Source: Amycolatopsis mediterranei (lineage in GTDB: Bacteria > Actinomycetota > Actinomycetes > Mycobacteriales > Pseudonocardiaceae). From it: a stretch of 64,000 bases of DNA. The notes beneath the pieces were generated by a model. It ran no database searches and had not been told where the DNA came from. It saw nothing but the letters and a program-made list of their open reading frames with translations. A program made the translations under genes and the position numbers. The stretch covers positions 9,426,366-9,490,365 of the forward strand of contig NZ_CP100416.1 in assembly GCF_026017845.1 (NCBI RefSeq), read 5' to 3'. Shown here piece by piece: positions 16,654-25,527 of this stretch (position 1 is its first letter; each line of letters opens with the position of its first letter).

Positions 16654-17451
16654 ATGAGCTACCACCGTTTCGTCGTCGTCGGCGACAGCTGCGCCGAAGG
16701 CCTCGACGACCCGTACCCGGATCAGCGGCACTACCGCGGCTGGGCCGACTTCGTCGCCGCGCGCCTGGCCGAAGGCGAGCCGGGCTTCCGCTACGCCAAC
16801 CTCGCCGTCCGCGGGCGCCGGCTCGACCAGATCGTGCCCGAGCAGCTCCCGGCGGCCACCCGGCTGGCCCCCGACCTGATCGCCCTCTTCGGCGGCGGCA
16901 ACGACGTCATGAGCCGCGGCTGGGACGCCCGGACCGTCGCCCGGCGGGTCGACGCCGCCATCCGCGCCTGCACCGAGATCTCGCCCGTGGTCGTCACCTT
17001 CACCCTCAGCGACGTCTCCCGCCGGATGCCGCTCGGCAGCCGGATGCGGCCGCGGATCGTCGCGCTCAACGAGGCCATCCGCGAAGCCGCCGTCAGCTAC
17101 GGGGCCCAGCTCATCGACCTGTGGCCGGACCAGGCCGTCACCGATTCGCGCTACTTCGGCGCCGACCGGCTGCACCTGTCCGCCCACGGCCACCGCCGGC
17201 TCGCCGCCTACGTCCTCGCCCGGCTCGGCCTCGACCACGACCCCGCCTGGCTCGCGCCGCTGCCCGGTACCGCGGCGCCCGGCAGCCGGCGCGCCGATCT
17301 GCAGTGGCTGCTCCGGGAGGTCCTGCCGGTCGCCGCCACCCGCACGCGCAACCGGCTGATCGGCCGCCAGCCCGGCGACGGCTTCTTCCCCAAGCGCCCG
17401 GACCTGCTCCCGATGGCACTGGACGAGGCGTGGGCACCCGGCAACGCCTGA
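16654..17451 (+). CDS. SGNH/GDSL family hydrolase
   Basis: About 265 aa. Block I is FVVVGDSCAEGLDD (nucleophile Ser in GDS), block III is FGGGNDVMSR (GxND), and the catalytic Asp-His pair is in RYFGADRLHLSAHGHRRLA. These give a complete Ser-Asp-His esterase/lipase set. No signal peptide is seen, so it is probably intracellular. The substrate is unknown. Its 3' end overlaps the next gene, a TetR regulator, by 22 bp, indicating an operon. Confidence 0.88.
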   Translation: MSYHRFVVVGDSCAEGLDDPYPDQRHYRGWADFVAARLAEGEPGFRYANLAVRGRRLDQIVPEQLPAATRLAPDLIALFGGGNDVMSRGWDARTVARRVDAAIRACTEISPVVVTFTLSDVSRRMPLGSRMRPRIVALNEAIREAAVSYGAQLIDLWPDQAVTDSRYFGADRLHLSAHGHRRLAAYVLARLGLDHDPAWLAPLPGTAAPGSRRADLQWLLREVLPVAATRTRNRLIGRQPGDGFFPKRPDLLPMALDEAWAPGNA

Positions 17452-18017
17452 TCACGACGGCGGCGGAACTGCTCGCCGTCGAAGGCGTCGGCGCGGTCAC
17501 GCTGCGCGGGATCGCCAAGGCCGCCGGGGTCTCGCACGGCGCACCGCTGCGGCACTTCTCCGGCCGCGCGGAGCTGCTGTCCGCCGTCGCGACCCGCGGG
17601 TACGCCGACCTGCTCGCCCGCCGGAAGACGCTGCCGGAAACGTCCCCGCGCGAGCGGCTCACCGCGGCCTGCCACAGCTATCTCGACTTCGCACTGACCA
17701 ACCCGGCGATGTTCGAGCTGATGTTCCGCCGCGACCTGGTCGACCCGGACGACCCGGCGCTTTCGGCGGCGGCGAGCGCGGTGTTCGACACCTTCGCCGT
17801 GCTGGTGGCGGCGGTGCCGACGCCGCTCGCACGGTCCGGTGCCGACCTGCGGCTGGTCGCCGCGTCGCTGTGGGCGGCGCTGCACGGCCTCGCCCAGCTG
17901 TGGCTGTGGGGCGGCCTGGCCGGGGCGAGCTTCGCGCCGTCACCCGAAGCGGCGCTGGCCGTCACGCTCGACGCGTACCTCGACACGCCGACCCGGTCCA
18001 CGCGCCCGAACACCTGA
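17430..18017 (+). CDS. TetR/AcrR family transcriptional regulator
   Basis: About 195 aa, GTG start at 17430 inside the end of the hydrolase gene. The HTH is LLAVEGVGAVTLRGIAKAAGVSHGAPLRHFSGRAELLSAVA (residues ~10-50). The C-terminal part (PAMFELMFRRDLVDPDDPAL, then SLWAALHGLAQLWLWGGL) matches the TetR_C_13-like/WHG domain. It probably represses its own operon through the inverted repeat near 16590-16620. Confidence 0.86.
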   Translation: MGTRQRLITTAAELLAVEGVGAVTLRGIAKAAGVSHGAPLRHFSGRAELLSAVATRGYADLLARRKTLPETSPRERLTAACHSYLDFALTNPAMFELMFRRDLVDPDDPALSAAASAVFDTFAVLVAAVPTPLARSGADLRLVAASLWAALHGLAQLWLWGGLAGASFAPSPEAALAVTLDAYLDTPTRSTRPNT

Positions 18018-18034
18018 TCGAATACCCTCTCGGC

Positions 18035-18754
18035 ATGACCGAGTCAGACCCGCAGCTCGAGCGCATCCGCAAGCTGCTGGCCAAGGCCGAAGACCCGGCG
18101 GTCACCGAGGCGGAAGCCGAGGCGTACAACCAGAAGGCCGCCGAACTCGTCGCGCGGTACGGCATCGACCAGGCGATGCTCGCCGCGTCCGGGGCCGGCA
18201 CCGACGAGATCGGCACGCTGAAGATCCCGATCGCCGACCCGTACAGCCGCGACAAGGCGAGCCTGCTCACTTCGGTCGCGTACCCGCTGCGCTGCCGGAC
18301 GCTGCTGCACCGCCTCGGCCAGAAGGTCGAGAGCGTCACGGTGTTCGGGTTCCGCTCCGACCTCGCGCGGGTGGAGCTGCTGTTCACCAGCCTCCTGCTG
18401 CAGGCGAGCACGCAGCTGACCCGCGTCCGGCCGGGCGGGTTCTTCCCCGGCGAATCCCTGGCCGCGTACCGGCGCACGTGGCTGCACGGCTTCGCCCGCG
18501 CGGTCCACGAACGGCTTTCCCGCGCCGAACAGGAAGCCGTCCGCACGGCAGTGCCCGGTGCGCGGTCGGCGGAGCTGGTGGTCCGCGACCGCGCGCAGAT
18601 GGTGCAGCACGCGTTCGACTCGGAGTACGGCGACCTGCGCGCCGCCTCGCCCCGGCGGCTGTCCGGCAGCGGCTACCTCGACGGTCACGACGCCGGCACC
18701 CGGGCGAACCTCGACCCGGCCGCGCTGACCCGGCGCCGGAAAGCCCTGCGCTGA
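18035..18754 (+). CDS. DUF2786 domain protein
   Basis: About 239 aa, function unknown. The N-terminal ~45 residues (QLERIRKLLAKAEDPAVTEAEAEAYNQKAAELVARYGID) are a clear DUF2786 domain, predicted all-helical. The rest (RCRTLLHRLGQKVESVTVFGFRSDLARVELLFTSLLLQA) is the region that usually follows it in actinobacteria. It follows the TetR gene by 17 bp and may share its transcript. No enzymatic motif is visible. Confidence 0.8.
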   Translation: MTESDPQLERIRKLLAKAEDPAVTEAEAEAYNQKAAELVARYGIDQAMLAASGAGTDEIGTLKIPIADPYSRDKASLLTSVAYPLRCRTLLHRLGQKVESVTVFGFRSDLARVELLFTSLLLQASTQLTRVRPGGFFPGESLAAYRRTWLHGFARAVHERLSRAEQEAVRTAVPGARSAELVVRDRAQMVQHAFDSEYGDLRAASPRRLSGSGYLDGHDAGTRANLDPAALTRRRKALR

Positions 18755-18807
18755 GCGTCGCCCGGTTGCCGCTATCCACGGCCCGGGCTTTTCGCTTCAC
18801 TGAGCGC

Positions 18808-19545
18808 ATGCGCGTTGTCGATCTTGCCGGCCACCCCGACCTCCTCGACGCCGCACTGGACCTCGGCGACGTCGGCGGCCAGTTCATCTACCAGGGCGCG
18901 AGCGGCCGGATGATCACCGGCGAGCGGTTCCTGCGTCACTGGGCGCGTTACTTCCTGATCGCGCTGGACGACGACGGCACGCCGATGGCCCGCGCCCTCG
19001 CGGTCCCGCTGGCCTACCCGGCCCCGGACCGCACCGAGCTGCCGGACCACGGCTGGGACCAGGCGATCGAGTGGGCGGCCCAGGAAGTCATGGACGGCCG
19101 CGCGCCGAACGCGTTGTGCGCGCTGGAAGTCGTGATCGCACCGCACCTGCGGGGCACCGGCCTCTCGGCCCCGATGCTGAAGGCGGTGAAGGCGCGGGCG
19201 GCGGAAACGGGCCTGCGCAAGCTGATCGTCTCGGTCCGCCCGATCGGCAAGGAGGCCGAGCCGGCGGTGCCGATGCCGGAGTACGCGGCCCGCCGCCGTC
19301 CCGACGGACTGTCGGCCGACCGCTGGCTGCGCACCCACGAGCGGCTCGGCGCGCGCGTGGTGAAGGTGTGCCCGTTCGCGGTGACACTGGCGGGATCCTT
19401 GGCCGACTGGCACGACTGGACGGGCGTGAAGCTCCAGGACGGCGAGAACTTCGTCCCGGGCGGTATCGCGCCGGTCTACGCGTCGACCGCCTACGACACC
19501 GCGACTTACGTCGAGCCGAACGTCTGGCTGGAACACCCGATGTGA
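18808..19545 (+). CDS. GNAT-like N-acetyltransferase
   Basis: About 245 aa. The acetyl-CoA-binding region reads ALEVVIAPHLRGTGLSAPMLKAVKARAAETGLRKLIVSVRP, a good match to the (R/Q)xxGxG/A loop and following helix of GNAT enzymes. The C-terminal part has WLRTHERLGARVVKVCPFAVTLAG, as in larger GNATs acting on small molecules. ATG at 18808 was chosen; the frame upstream is a shadow. The acceptor is unknown. Confidence 0.75.
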   Translation: MRVVDLAGHPDLLDAALDLGDVGGQFIYQGASGRMITGERFLRHWARYFLIALDDDGTPMARALAVPLAYPAPDRTELPDHGWDQAIEWAAQEVMDGRAPNALCALEVVIAPHLRGTGLSAPMLKAVKARAAETGLRKLIVSVRPIGKEAEPAVPMPEYAARRRPDGLSADRWLRTHERLGARVVKVCPFAVTLAGSLADWHDWTGVKLQDGENFVPGGIAPVYASTAYDTATYVEPNVWLEHPM

Positions 19546-19600
19546 TCTCCGGGATCACCCCGATGGCGCCGCCGGCCGCCACCTGCTAACTTTTGTTTGC

Positions 19601-19942
19601 ATGTGGACGACCGGCGACGAGCTCCTGCGGCAGCTGGGCGCCCTCGGCAACCCGCACCGGCTGCGGATCGTCGCGGCCCTGCACGCGGAACGCACCTACG
19701 TCAGCAAGCTGGCGCGCGAGCTGCGGATCAGCCGCGCGCTGCTGCAGGTCCACTTGCGCAAGCTCGAAGCCGCGGGCCTGGTCACCGCCAGCTCCGAAGT
19801 CGGCGAGGACGGCAAGACGCTGCGGTTCTACGAGCTCACGCCGTTCTCCGTCGTGCTGACGCCGGAGACGATCGCGGCCGCCGCGCCGACGCTGACCACA
19901 CCGGACTCCGTCCAGGGGGCCGGCGAGGAGGGACGGAAATGA
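19601..19942 (+). CDS. ArsR-type winged-helix regulator
   Basis: About 113 aa. The winged helix covers most of the protein: LRQLGALGNPHRLRIVAALHAERTYVSKLARELRISRALLQVHLRKLEAAGLVTASSEV, then wing DGKTLRFYELTP. No metal-binding Cys pair is present, so it is not a classical arsenite sensor. A TAACTT hexamer lies 9 bp before the ATG and there is no ribosome-binding site, which fits a leaderless transcript. Its stop overlaps the next start as ATGA; that pairing with a small membrane protein is typical of PadR/ArsR-DUF operons. Confidence 0.85.
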   Translation: MWTTGDELLRQLGALGNPHRLRIVAALHAERTYVSKLARELRISRALLQVHLRKLEAAGLVTASSEVGEDGKTLRFYELTPFSVVLTPETIAAAAPTLTTPDSVQGAGEEGRK

Positions 19943-20187
19943 ACTGGCACCAGTGGCAGGAGATCATCGGCGTGACCGGGGTCTTCGTCCTGATCACCGT
20001 CGTGCTGTCGATCGCGATCGTGCAGCTGGCCTCGACCTGGCGCGCCAAGGCCGCGCTCGCCCGCGAAAGCGAATACCGGTCGCTGGCCGAGAAAGCCGTC
20101 CGGACGCAGGAGGAAACCGAACGGCAGCTGCGGGACGTCCAGGACCGCCTGCGGTCCATCGAACACGTGCTCAAGGAGGTCGACTGA
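19939..20187 (+). CDS. small membrane protein with coiled-coil tail
   Basis: About 82 aa. Residues ~8-32 are one hydrophobic segment (IIGVTGVFVLITVVLSIAIVQLAST); the remainder is a charged amphipathic helix (EKAVRTQEETERQLRDVQDRLRSIEHVLKEVD) likely to form a coiled coil in the cytoplasm. The start overlaps the ArsR-type gene by 4 bp and has a GGAGGGA ribosome-binding site. It probably works with that regulator. No known function. Confidence 0.8.
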   Translation: MNWHQWQEIIGVTGVFVLITVVLSIAIVQLASTWRAKAALARESEYRSLAEKAVRTQEETERQLRDVQDRLRSIEHVLKEVD

Positions 20188-20196
20188 CCTGAGGCC

Positions 20197-20228
20197 CTGG
20201 ACCGCCGAGCGGCAACTCGGCGGCCCAG
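20197..20228 (+). terminator. hairpin terminator after the regulator/membrane protein operon
   Basis: CTGGACCGCCGAG (20197-20209) pairs with CTCGGCGGCCCAG (20216-20228) over 13 bp with a single mismatch and a 6-nt loop. It begins 9 bp after the stop codon and is followed by an A-rich stretch. Ends transcription before the MMPL gene. Confidence 0.7.
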
Positions 20229-20300
20229 GAAGAAGAAGCAACCACCTCGCCCGAAGGCGAGCTCTCATCGGATCACTCCTTCACGGAAGGACTTTAGTTC

Positions 20301-22439
20301 ATGCTGCCTGCAGGCACCCCGGCTCACCGGCGGGGGCCGGTGGTCGAAACCGTCACGAACTGGTCGCTGCGGCACCGCGCCGCCGCGATCCTCGGCTGGC
20401 TGGCGCTCGTCGCGCTGGCCTGGGCCGTCGGCACGTTCGCCCCCGGCACCGACGCGCGATCGAGCCCCGCCGGCGACGCCGGTACCGGCCAAGCCGTCCT
20501 CGACCGCCAGCACACCCGCGAACCCTTCTGGGAGAACGTCCTCGTCCAGCCCCTGTCCCGGGCGGCCACGGCCGACCTGGTGACCACGCTGACGACGTCG
20601 GGCGCCGCCGCGGACGTCCGCTCCCCGCTCGAGGATCCCGCCCAGGTGTCCGCCGACGGACGCTCGGGCCTGGTCACCTTCCGGATCACCGGCACCGGAG
20701 CGGAAATCCGGGCGCGCCTGGCGAAGGCGACGGCCGCGGTGGACACCGTCGCCGCCCGGCACACCGGCGTCCGGCTGGCCCAAGCCGGCGACCTCACCGT
20801 GTCCGGCGCGGTCGACAAGAGCATCAAGGAGGACATCGGGCGGTCTGAAGCCCGCTCGCTGCCGATCACCGTGCTGATCCTGCTGGTCGTGTTCGGCTCG
20901 CTGGTCGCCGCGGCGGTCCCGGTCCTGCTGGCGGGCACCGCGGTGTTCGCCACCTTCGGCTTCCTGTCCGTTGTGGACAACTGGATCCCGGTCAACAGCG
21001 CGACTTCCGCGATCACCCTGCTGATCGGCATGGCGGTCGGCGTCGACTACTCGCTGTTCTTCCTGCGCCGGGTCCGCGAGGAACGCGCCCACGGCGTCGA
21101 CGAGTCGATCCGGATCGCGGCGCGGACGTCGGGGCACGTGATCGCCGTGTCGGGGCTGACCGTCGTGCTCTGCGTGACCGGCCTGCTGTTCACCGGCCTC
21201 GACAACCTCCGCGGCCTGACCGTGGGCACGATCCTCGTCGTCGGCCTGGCCGTCCTGGCGGCGATGACGGTGCTGCCCGCGACGCTTTCCCTGCTCGGCT
21301 CCCGCCTCGACCGCGGCCGCATCCCGTGGCTGGGCCGCCGCCGGACGCGCTCGGAGTTCTGGGCCACCGTGGCAACCGTCGTCACCCGGCGGCCCGCGCT
21401 CTGGAGCGGGCTCGCCACCGCGTTGCTGGTGCTGCTCACCCTGCCGGCGCTGGGCATGCGGCTGCAGGACCCGGCTCCGACCGAAAGCCTGCCGCGCAGC
21501 ATCCCGGTGATCGATGCGGCCGTGCGCGTCCAGGAAGCGTTTCCCGGCCTCACCATGCCCGCGCACGTCGTCCTCTGGAACACCGGCGGTGGCCCGGTCG
21601 ACACGCCCGCGCTGCGCCGGGCGATCGGCGAACTCACCGCGGAAGTCCCGCGGCCGGCCGTCGTCGTCCCGGTGGACCAGGCGCTCGTCGTCCGGATCCC
21701 GCTCGGCGGCACCGGCAACGACGAAGCGGCGAGCCGCACGCTCACGACGTTGCGCGAAACCCTGCTGCCGCAAACGGTCGGGCGGATCGACGGAGTCGGC
21801 TACGCGGTGGCGGGCCGGACCGCCGAAGCCCACGACTTCACCACCCAAGTGCTCGCCCGGGCGCCGTACACCTTCGGGTTCATCCTGCTGCTCGCGTTCG
21901 TGCTGCTGCTCGTGGTGTTCCGGTCGGTCGCGGTGCCGGTGGTATCGCTCCTGCTCAACCTGCTGTCGGCCGGCGCGGCCTACGGCGTGCTCACCCTGGT
22001 GTTCCAGGACGGCTTTCTGGCCCCACTGATGGGGTTCACGCCCTACGGCGGAGTGCTCGGCTGGTTGCCGATGTTCCTCTTCGTGCTGCTGTTCGGCCTG
22101 AGCACCGACTACCACGTGTTCATCCTCAGCCGGATCCGCGAACGGCGGCGGCCGGGAGTGCCGGCCCGGCAGGCGATCGTCGAGGGCACCGCGAGCAGTT
22201 CCGGCGTGGTGACGAGCGCCGCGCTGATCATGACCGGGGTGTTCAGCGTCTTCCTCAGCCTCGCCGCGATCGAGTACAAGATGCTCGGCCTCGGCATGGC
22301 GTTCGCGATCCTGCTCGACGCGACGATCGTCCGCGGGGTCCTGCTGCCCGCCGCGCTGGCGCTGTTCGGCGACCGGCTTTGGCGCGAAGACACTGTAGGA
22401 AACCTTAAAGATCCGTCCAGAACTCATCGCTTGTCCTGA
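20301..22439 (+). CDS. MMPL family RND transporter
   Basis: About 712 aa integral membrane exporter, proton-driven, of the group that moves lipids or drugs across the actinobacterial envelope. One N-terminal TM segment (HRAAAILGWLALVALAWAVGTF) precedes a periplasmic domain; the first MMPL TM block carries LLIGMAVGVDYSLFFLRRVREE and the second LLFGLSTDYHVFILSRIRERRR, with the Asp-Tyr pairs of the proton relay in both. The overall layout (1+5+1+5 TM) and length are normal. It is the first gene after the terminator at 20.2 kb. The cargo cannot be read from sequence. Confidence 0.92.
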   Translation: MLPAGTPAHRRGPVVETVTNWSLRHRAAAILGWLALVALAWAVGTFAPGTDARSSPAGDAGTGQAVLDRQHTREPFWENVLVQPLSRAATADLVTTLTTSGAAADVRSPLEDPAQVSADGRSGLVTFRITGTGAEIRARLAKATAAVDTVAARHTGVRLAQAGDLTVSGAVDKSIKEDIGRSEARSLPITVLILLVVFGSLVAAAVPVLLAGTAVFATFGFLSVVDNWIPVNSATSAITLLIGMAVGVDYSLFFLRRVREERAHGVDESIRIAARTSGHVIAVSGLTVVLCVTGLLFTGLDNLRGLTVGTILVVGLAVLAAMTVLPATLSLLGSRLDRGRIPWLGRRRTRSEFWATVATVVTRRPALWSGLATALLVLLTLPALGMRLQDPAPTESLPRSIPVIDAAVRVQEAFPGLTMPAHVVLWNTGGGPVDTPALRRAIGELTAEVPRPAVVVPVDQALVVRIPLGGTGNDEAASRTLTTLRETLLPQTVGRIDGVGYAVAGRTAEAHDFTTQVLARAPYTFGFILLLAFVLLLVVFRSVAVPVVSLLLNLLSAGAAYGVLTLVFQDGFLAPLMGFTPYGGVLGWLPMFLFVLLFGLSTDYHVFILSRIRERRRPGVPARQAIVEGTASSSGVVTSAALIMTGVFSVFLSLAAIEYKMLGLGMAFAILLDATIVRGVLLPAALALFGDRLWREDTVGNLKDPSRTHRLS

Positions 22440-22466
22440 CAGATCTTCTTCGGCACCGTTGCTCTC

Positions 22467-23045
22467 ATGAACGGTGGACGGGGCGCCTCGGCGCGCGTAG
22501 TGGTGCTGGCCCTGCTGTGGGGGTCGGGCTTCCTCTGGATCAAGCTGGCCCTGACCGGGCTGAGCCCCGTCCACCTCACCCTCGTCCGGTGCGCCCTCGG
22601 CGCGCTGACGCTCTTGGCCATGGCCTTCGCGGCCCGGCAGCGGCTGCCCCGGGACGGCCGGACCTGGGCCCGGCTGATCGTCGCGGCGTTCTTCTGCAAC
22701 GCCCTGCCGTTCGCGCTGTTCGGCATCGCGGAACGCACCGTCGACTCCGGGGTCGCCGGCGTCGTCGCGGTGACGATCCTCGGTGTGTTCGGGACCGGGA
22801 TCACCTTCTACCTCAACTACCGGATCCTGTCCGACGAAGGCCGGACCGCCGCCGCGACGGTCGGCTACCTGCTGCCCGTCGTGTCGGTCGCGCTCGGCGC
22901 GCTCTTCCTCGGCGAATCGCTGACGCCCCGGGTGATCGGCGGCATGGCGGTCGTCCTGGTCGCCGTCGGCCTGACCCGGTGGCGGCCTCAGGTGCCGGCG
23001 AACTGCCCGGCGAGCTCGGCCGGCGGCCTGGCCACCCCGAAGTAG
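22467..23045 (+). CDS. DMT/EamA family transporter, internally shortened
   Basis: About 192 aa; relatives are about 290-300 aa with two EamA repeats and ten TM segments. Here TM1-3 of the first repeat (VVLALLWGSGFLWIKLALTG, then LFGIAERTVDSGVAGV) run directly into the last part of the second repeat (TILGVFGTGITFYLNYRIL, GYLLPVVSVALGALFLGE). About 100 residues from the middle appear to be missing, in frame, leaving six hydrophobic segments. The last ~18 residues (PQVPANCPASSAGGLATPK) are read over the end of the convergent GGDEF-EAL gene (58 bp overlap). It may be non-functional or a half-size transporter. Confidence 0.72.
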   Translation: MNGGRGASARVVVLALLWGSGFLWIKLALTGLSPVHLTLVRCALGALTLLAMAFAARQRLPRDGRTWARLIVAAFFCNALPFALFGIAERTVDSGVAGVVAVTILGVFGTGITFYLNYRILSDEGRTAAATVGYLLPVVSVALGALFLGESLTPRVIGGMAVVLVAVGLTRWRPQVPANCPASSAGGLATPK

Positions 23046-25162
23046 TCGCCGGTCGCCAGCTCCGCGCCGGCCGTGCGCCACCAGTTCGCCTGGTCCTCGG
23101 TGTGGATCCCGTCGACGACGAGCGTCGCGCCGACCTGCCGGACCAGCGGTACCAGGGCGCCGAGGAACGTCGAATCCGACCACGCCTGCCACTCCACGAG
23201 CCGCCGGTCGACGCGCACGATGTCCACCGGCAGGTCCTCGATCGCCCGCAGGTCGTCGGGCCCCAGCCCGAAGTCGTCGAGCATGACGTGCACGCCGAGG
23301 TCGGCCAGCGCGGTGACGTTCTCGATGACGCCGGACACCGGCAGCGCCCCGGCCGGGACGCCGAGCATCAGCTGCCCGGGCGGGAGGCCGGTGTCGCGCA
23401 GCAGCCGCGTCACGCGGGTGCCGAGCGCGTCGTCCGACACCTGGTGCCCGGTCAGGGCGGCGACCATCGGGAGGCCGAACCCCGCGCGCTGCCGCCACCA
23501 TTCGCCCTGCCGGCCGGCCGCGCGCAGCACCCAGTCGCCGAGCGGCAGCACGAGCCCGGTCGACTCGGCGAGTTCCACGCAGCACTCGTGCGAAAGCGCC
23601 GTGTCGTCCGGCCGGTTCCAGTGCAGGCGGGCTTCGACGCCGGCGGCTTCGCCGTCCGCCAGCCGCGCCATCGGCCGGTACCGCACGCCGATCTCGCCGT
23701 GTTCCCAGGCGCCGGCCATGCCGACGGCCCGCGCCTGCGTCCGCCGGTCGTGGGCGTCGGCCTCCCGGTCGAACATCCGCCACTGACCGCGGCGCCGATC
23801 CTTGGCGCGCCACAGCGTCTGGTCCGCCTGGCGCAGCAGTTCCACCGGGTCGATGCCCTTCGCCGGCCGGTGCACCACCCCGGCGCTGGCCGACAGCGCG
23901 AGCCCGTGCCCGTCGACGAAGAACGGCTCGGCGAGCTCGTCGTTGATCGCGCGCACGATGGCGTCGATGTCCGGCGTCGACTCGGTGTTCTCGACCAGGA
24001 TGCCGAACTCGTCGCTGTGGAACCGCGCGATCATGGCTTTTTCGCGGGCCATCACCGCCCTGAGCCGCTGCGCGAAGTGCACCAGCAGCTGCTCGCCGAC
24101 GCGGCGGCCGAGGCTGTTGCAGACCATGCCGAACGCGTCGAGGTCGACGTGGAACAGCGTGACGCCGTAAGCCGGATCGGCGCGCCGCAGCGCCGTCTCC
24201 AGGTGGGTGCCGAAGTACTGGCGGTTCGGCAGCCCGGTGAGGACGTCGTGCAGCGCCTGGCGGCTGAGCTCGCCCTGCAGCAGCATCAGCTCGGTGCCGT
24301 CCTCGATCACGACGACGAAGTGGGAGGGCCGGTCTTCGGCGTCGCGCAGCAGCGAGGCGGTGAGCGAGATGCGGACGACGTCGCCGTCCCGGCGCAGCAG
24401 CCGCTCCGACTGCCGGATCCGCTCCTTGCCGCCGTCCAGGAGCGCCATCATCGCGTCGCGGAGGACCTCGACGGATTCGGGGTGGACGACGTCGTACAGC
24501 ACCGAGCCGGCCAGCTCGCCGACCGGGTGCCCGAGCATCTCGGCCAGCGCCGCGTTGGCCCGCACGATCCGGCCGTCGAGCGCGACGACGGCGATCCCGC
24601 TCGCCGACGACGTCACCACTTCTTCGAAGCGCGCTTCGCTCTGCTTCAGGTTCCACTGGGCGTCCCGCACCGCCTTGAGCAGCGACAGGTGCATGATCTC
24701 CTGCTGGTCGAGGACACTGCGTTCGTGCGCGAGCAGGAAACCGCAGGACAGCGCGCCCAGCGCCGCGACAACGCGATCGGCGGCACCCTCCACCGCCCGG
24801 AATTCGGGCAGCGCGGGCAGGCCTTTCCCGAGGACCTCGAGCGTGCACCGCAGCCCGGGCTCGCCGACGTAGCCGAGGGCGACCAGCCGCGTGCCGATCC
24901 GCTCGGCCGGGGTCAGGTCCGGGGACGCGCGGTGCGCAGAATCGCTGCGGTGCGGGGAATCGCCGCGGTGCAGCCAATCGCAGAGCACGCCCAGCAGGCC
25001 GCCGAGCTCGACGTCGAGTTCCTCCCGGCTCAGCGACACGACGGTCACGCCGCTGAGCAGGTACGCCCATTTCCGGGCGAGCCGGGTCCGCCCGCGCTCC
25101 GCATCGGATGCGGCGGGCTGATCCGGCTGGGGTTCGATCATCGGCATGGAGGAGGCCCGCAT
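22988..25162 (-). CDS. PAS-GGDEF-EAL protein with degenerate active sites
   Basis: About 724 aa, cytoplasmic. After ~200 residues of unknown sensory sequence comes a PAS domain (~195-310: FEEVVTSSASGIAVVALDGRIVRANAALAEMLGHP). The GGDEF domain (~315-475) begins DVLTGLPNRQYF, but the signature loop reads FHSDEFGIL, with HS in place of GG. The EAL-like domain (~490-720) has VEARLHW instead of EAL, keeps LDDFGLGPDD, and has DGIHTEDQ where a catalytic EGVET is usual. Neither c-di-GMP synthesis nor hydrolysis looks secure; a c-di-GMP- or GTP-binding regulatory role is more likely. Starts at 25162 or 25147 are both possible. Confidence 0.82.
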   Translation of the reverse strand: MRASSMPMIEPQPDQPAASDAERGRTRLARKWAYLLSGVTVVSLSREELDVELGGLLGVLCDWLHRGDSPHRSDSAHRASPDLTPAERIGTRLVALGYVGEPGLRCTLEVLGKGLPALPEFRAVEGAADRVVAALGALSCGFLLAHERSVLDQQEIMHLSLLKAVRDAQWNLKQSEARFEEVVTSSASGIAVVALDGRIVRANAALAEMLGHPVGELAGSVLYDVVHPESVEVLRDAMMALLDGGKERIRQSERLLRRDGDVVRISLTASLLRDAEDRPSHFVVVIEDGTELMLLQGELSRQALHDVLTGLPNRQYFGTHLETALRRADPAYGVTLFHVDLDAFGMVCNSLGRRVGEQLLVHFAQRLRAVMAREKAMIARFHSDEFGILVENTESTPDIDAIVRAINDELAEPFFVDGHGLALSASAGVVHRPAKGIDPVELLRQADQTLWRAKDRRRGQWRMFDREADAHDRRTQARAVGMAGAWEHGEIGVRYRPMARLADGEAAGVEARLHWNRPDDTALSHECCVELAESTGLVLPLGDWVLRAAGRQGEWWRQRAGFGLPMVAALTGHQVSDDALGTRVTRLLRDTGLPPGQLMLGVPAGALPVSGVIENVTALADLGVHVMLDDFGLGPDDLRAIEDLPVDIVRVDRRLVEWQAWSDSTFLGALVPLVRQVGATLVVDGIHTEDQANWWRTAGAELATGDYFGVARPPAELAGQFAGT

Positions 25163-25527
25163 CAGATCTTGCGGCCGATTCCGGCGTTCGTCGCGGCGCG
25201 GCCGGCCGATCCGGCTTCGACGATATCGAATCCGGCGGAAAGCGCGAAAACCTCGAGGCGCGTTCGCGAGATCCCCCGGGCAGCGCACGCGATGGCAGGC
25301 ACGGGGATTTCGATACCCGGTGGAGCCCATTCCGGTGATCGTGTCACGAACAACACCTTCTCAGTTCAGTCGGACCGGAAAGAGCTTAGCGATTCCCCGC
25401 GGCCCGGCTACTGGGCCATCCGCGTGAGCCCACACCACCCGATCGGGCACTGTCCCGTTCGACCGGACGCGCCTACCGTAAGCCGTCTCCTTGGGAAATC
25501 CGCACAATGGCGCAGCGGGGAGTACGC
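25163..25527. other. divergent intergenic region
   Basis: 365 bp between the divergent GGDEF-EAL and P450 genes. Short frames on both strands look like extensions or shadows of the flanking genes. I see no RNA gene or repeat. Promoters for both genes should be here; a GGGGAG ribosome-binding site precedes the P450 start. Confidence 0.5.

Noticed and set aside
20265-25070. 1601-aa minus-strand open frame
   Set aside because: Crosses the MMPL, DMT and GGDEF-EAL genes in the wrong frame; no recognisable domain and strong Arg/Gly/Ala bias.
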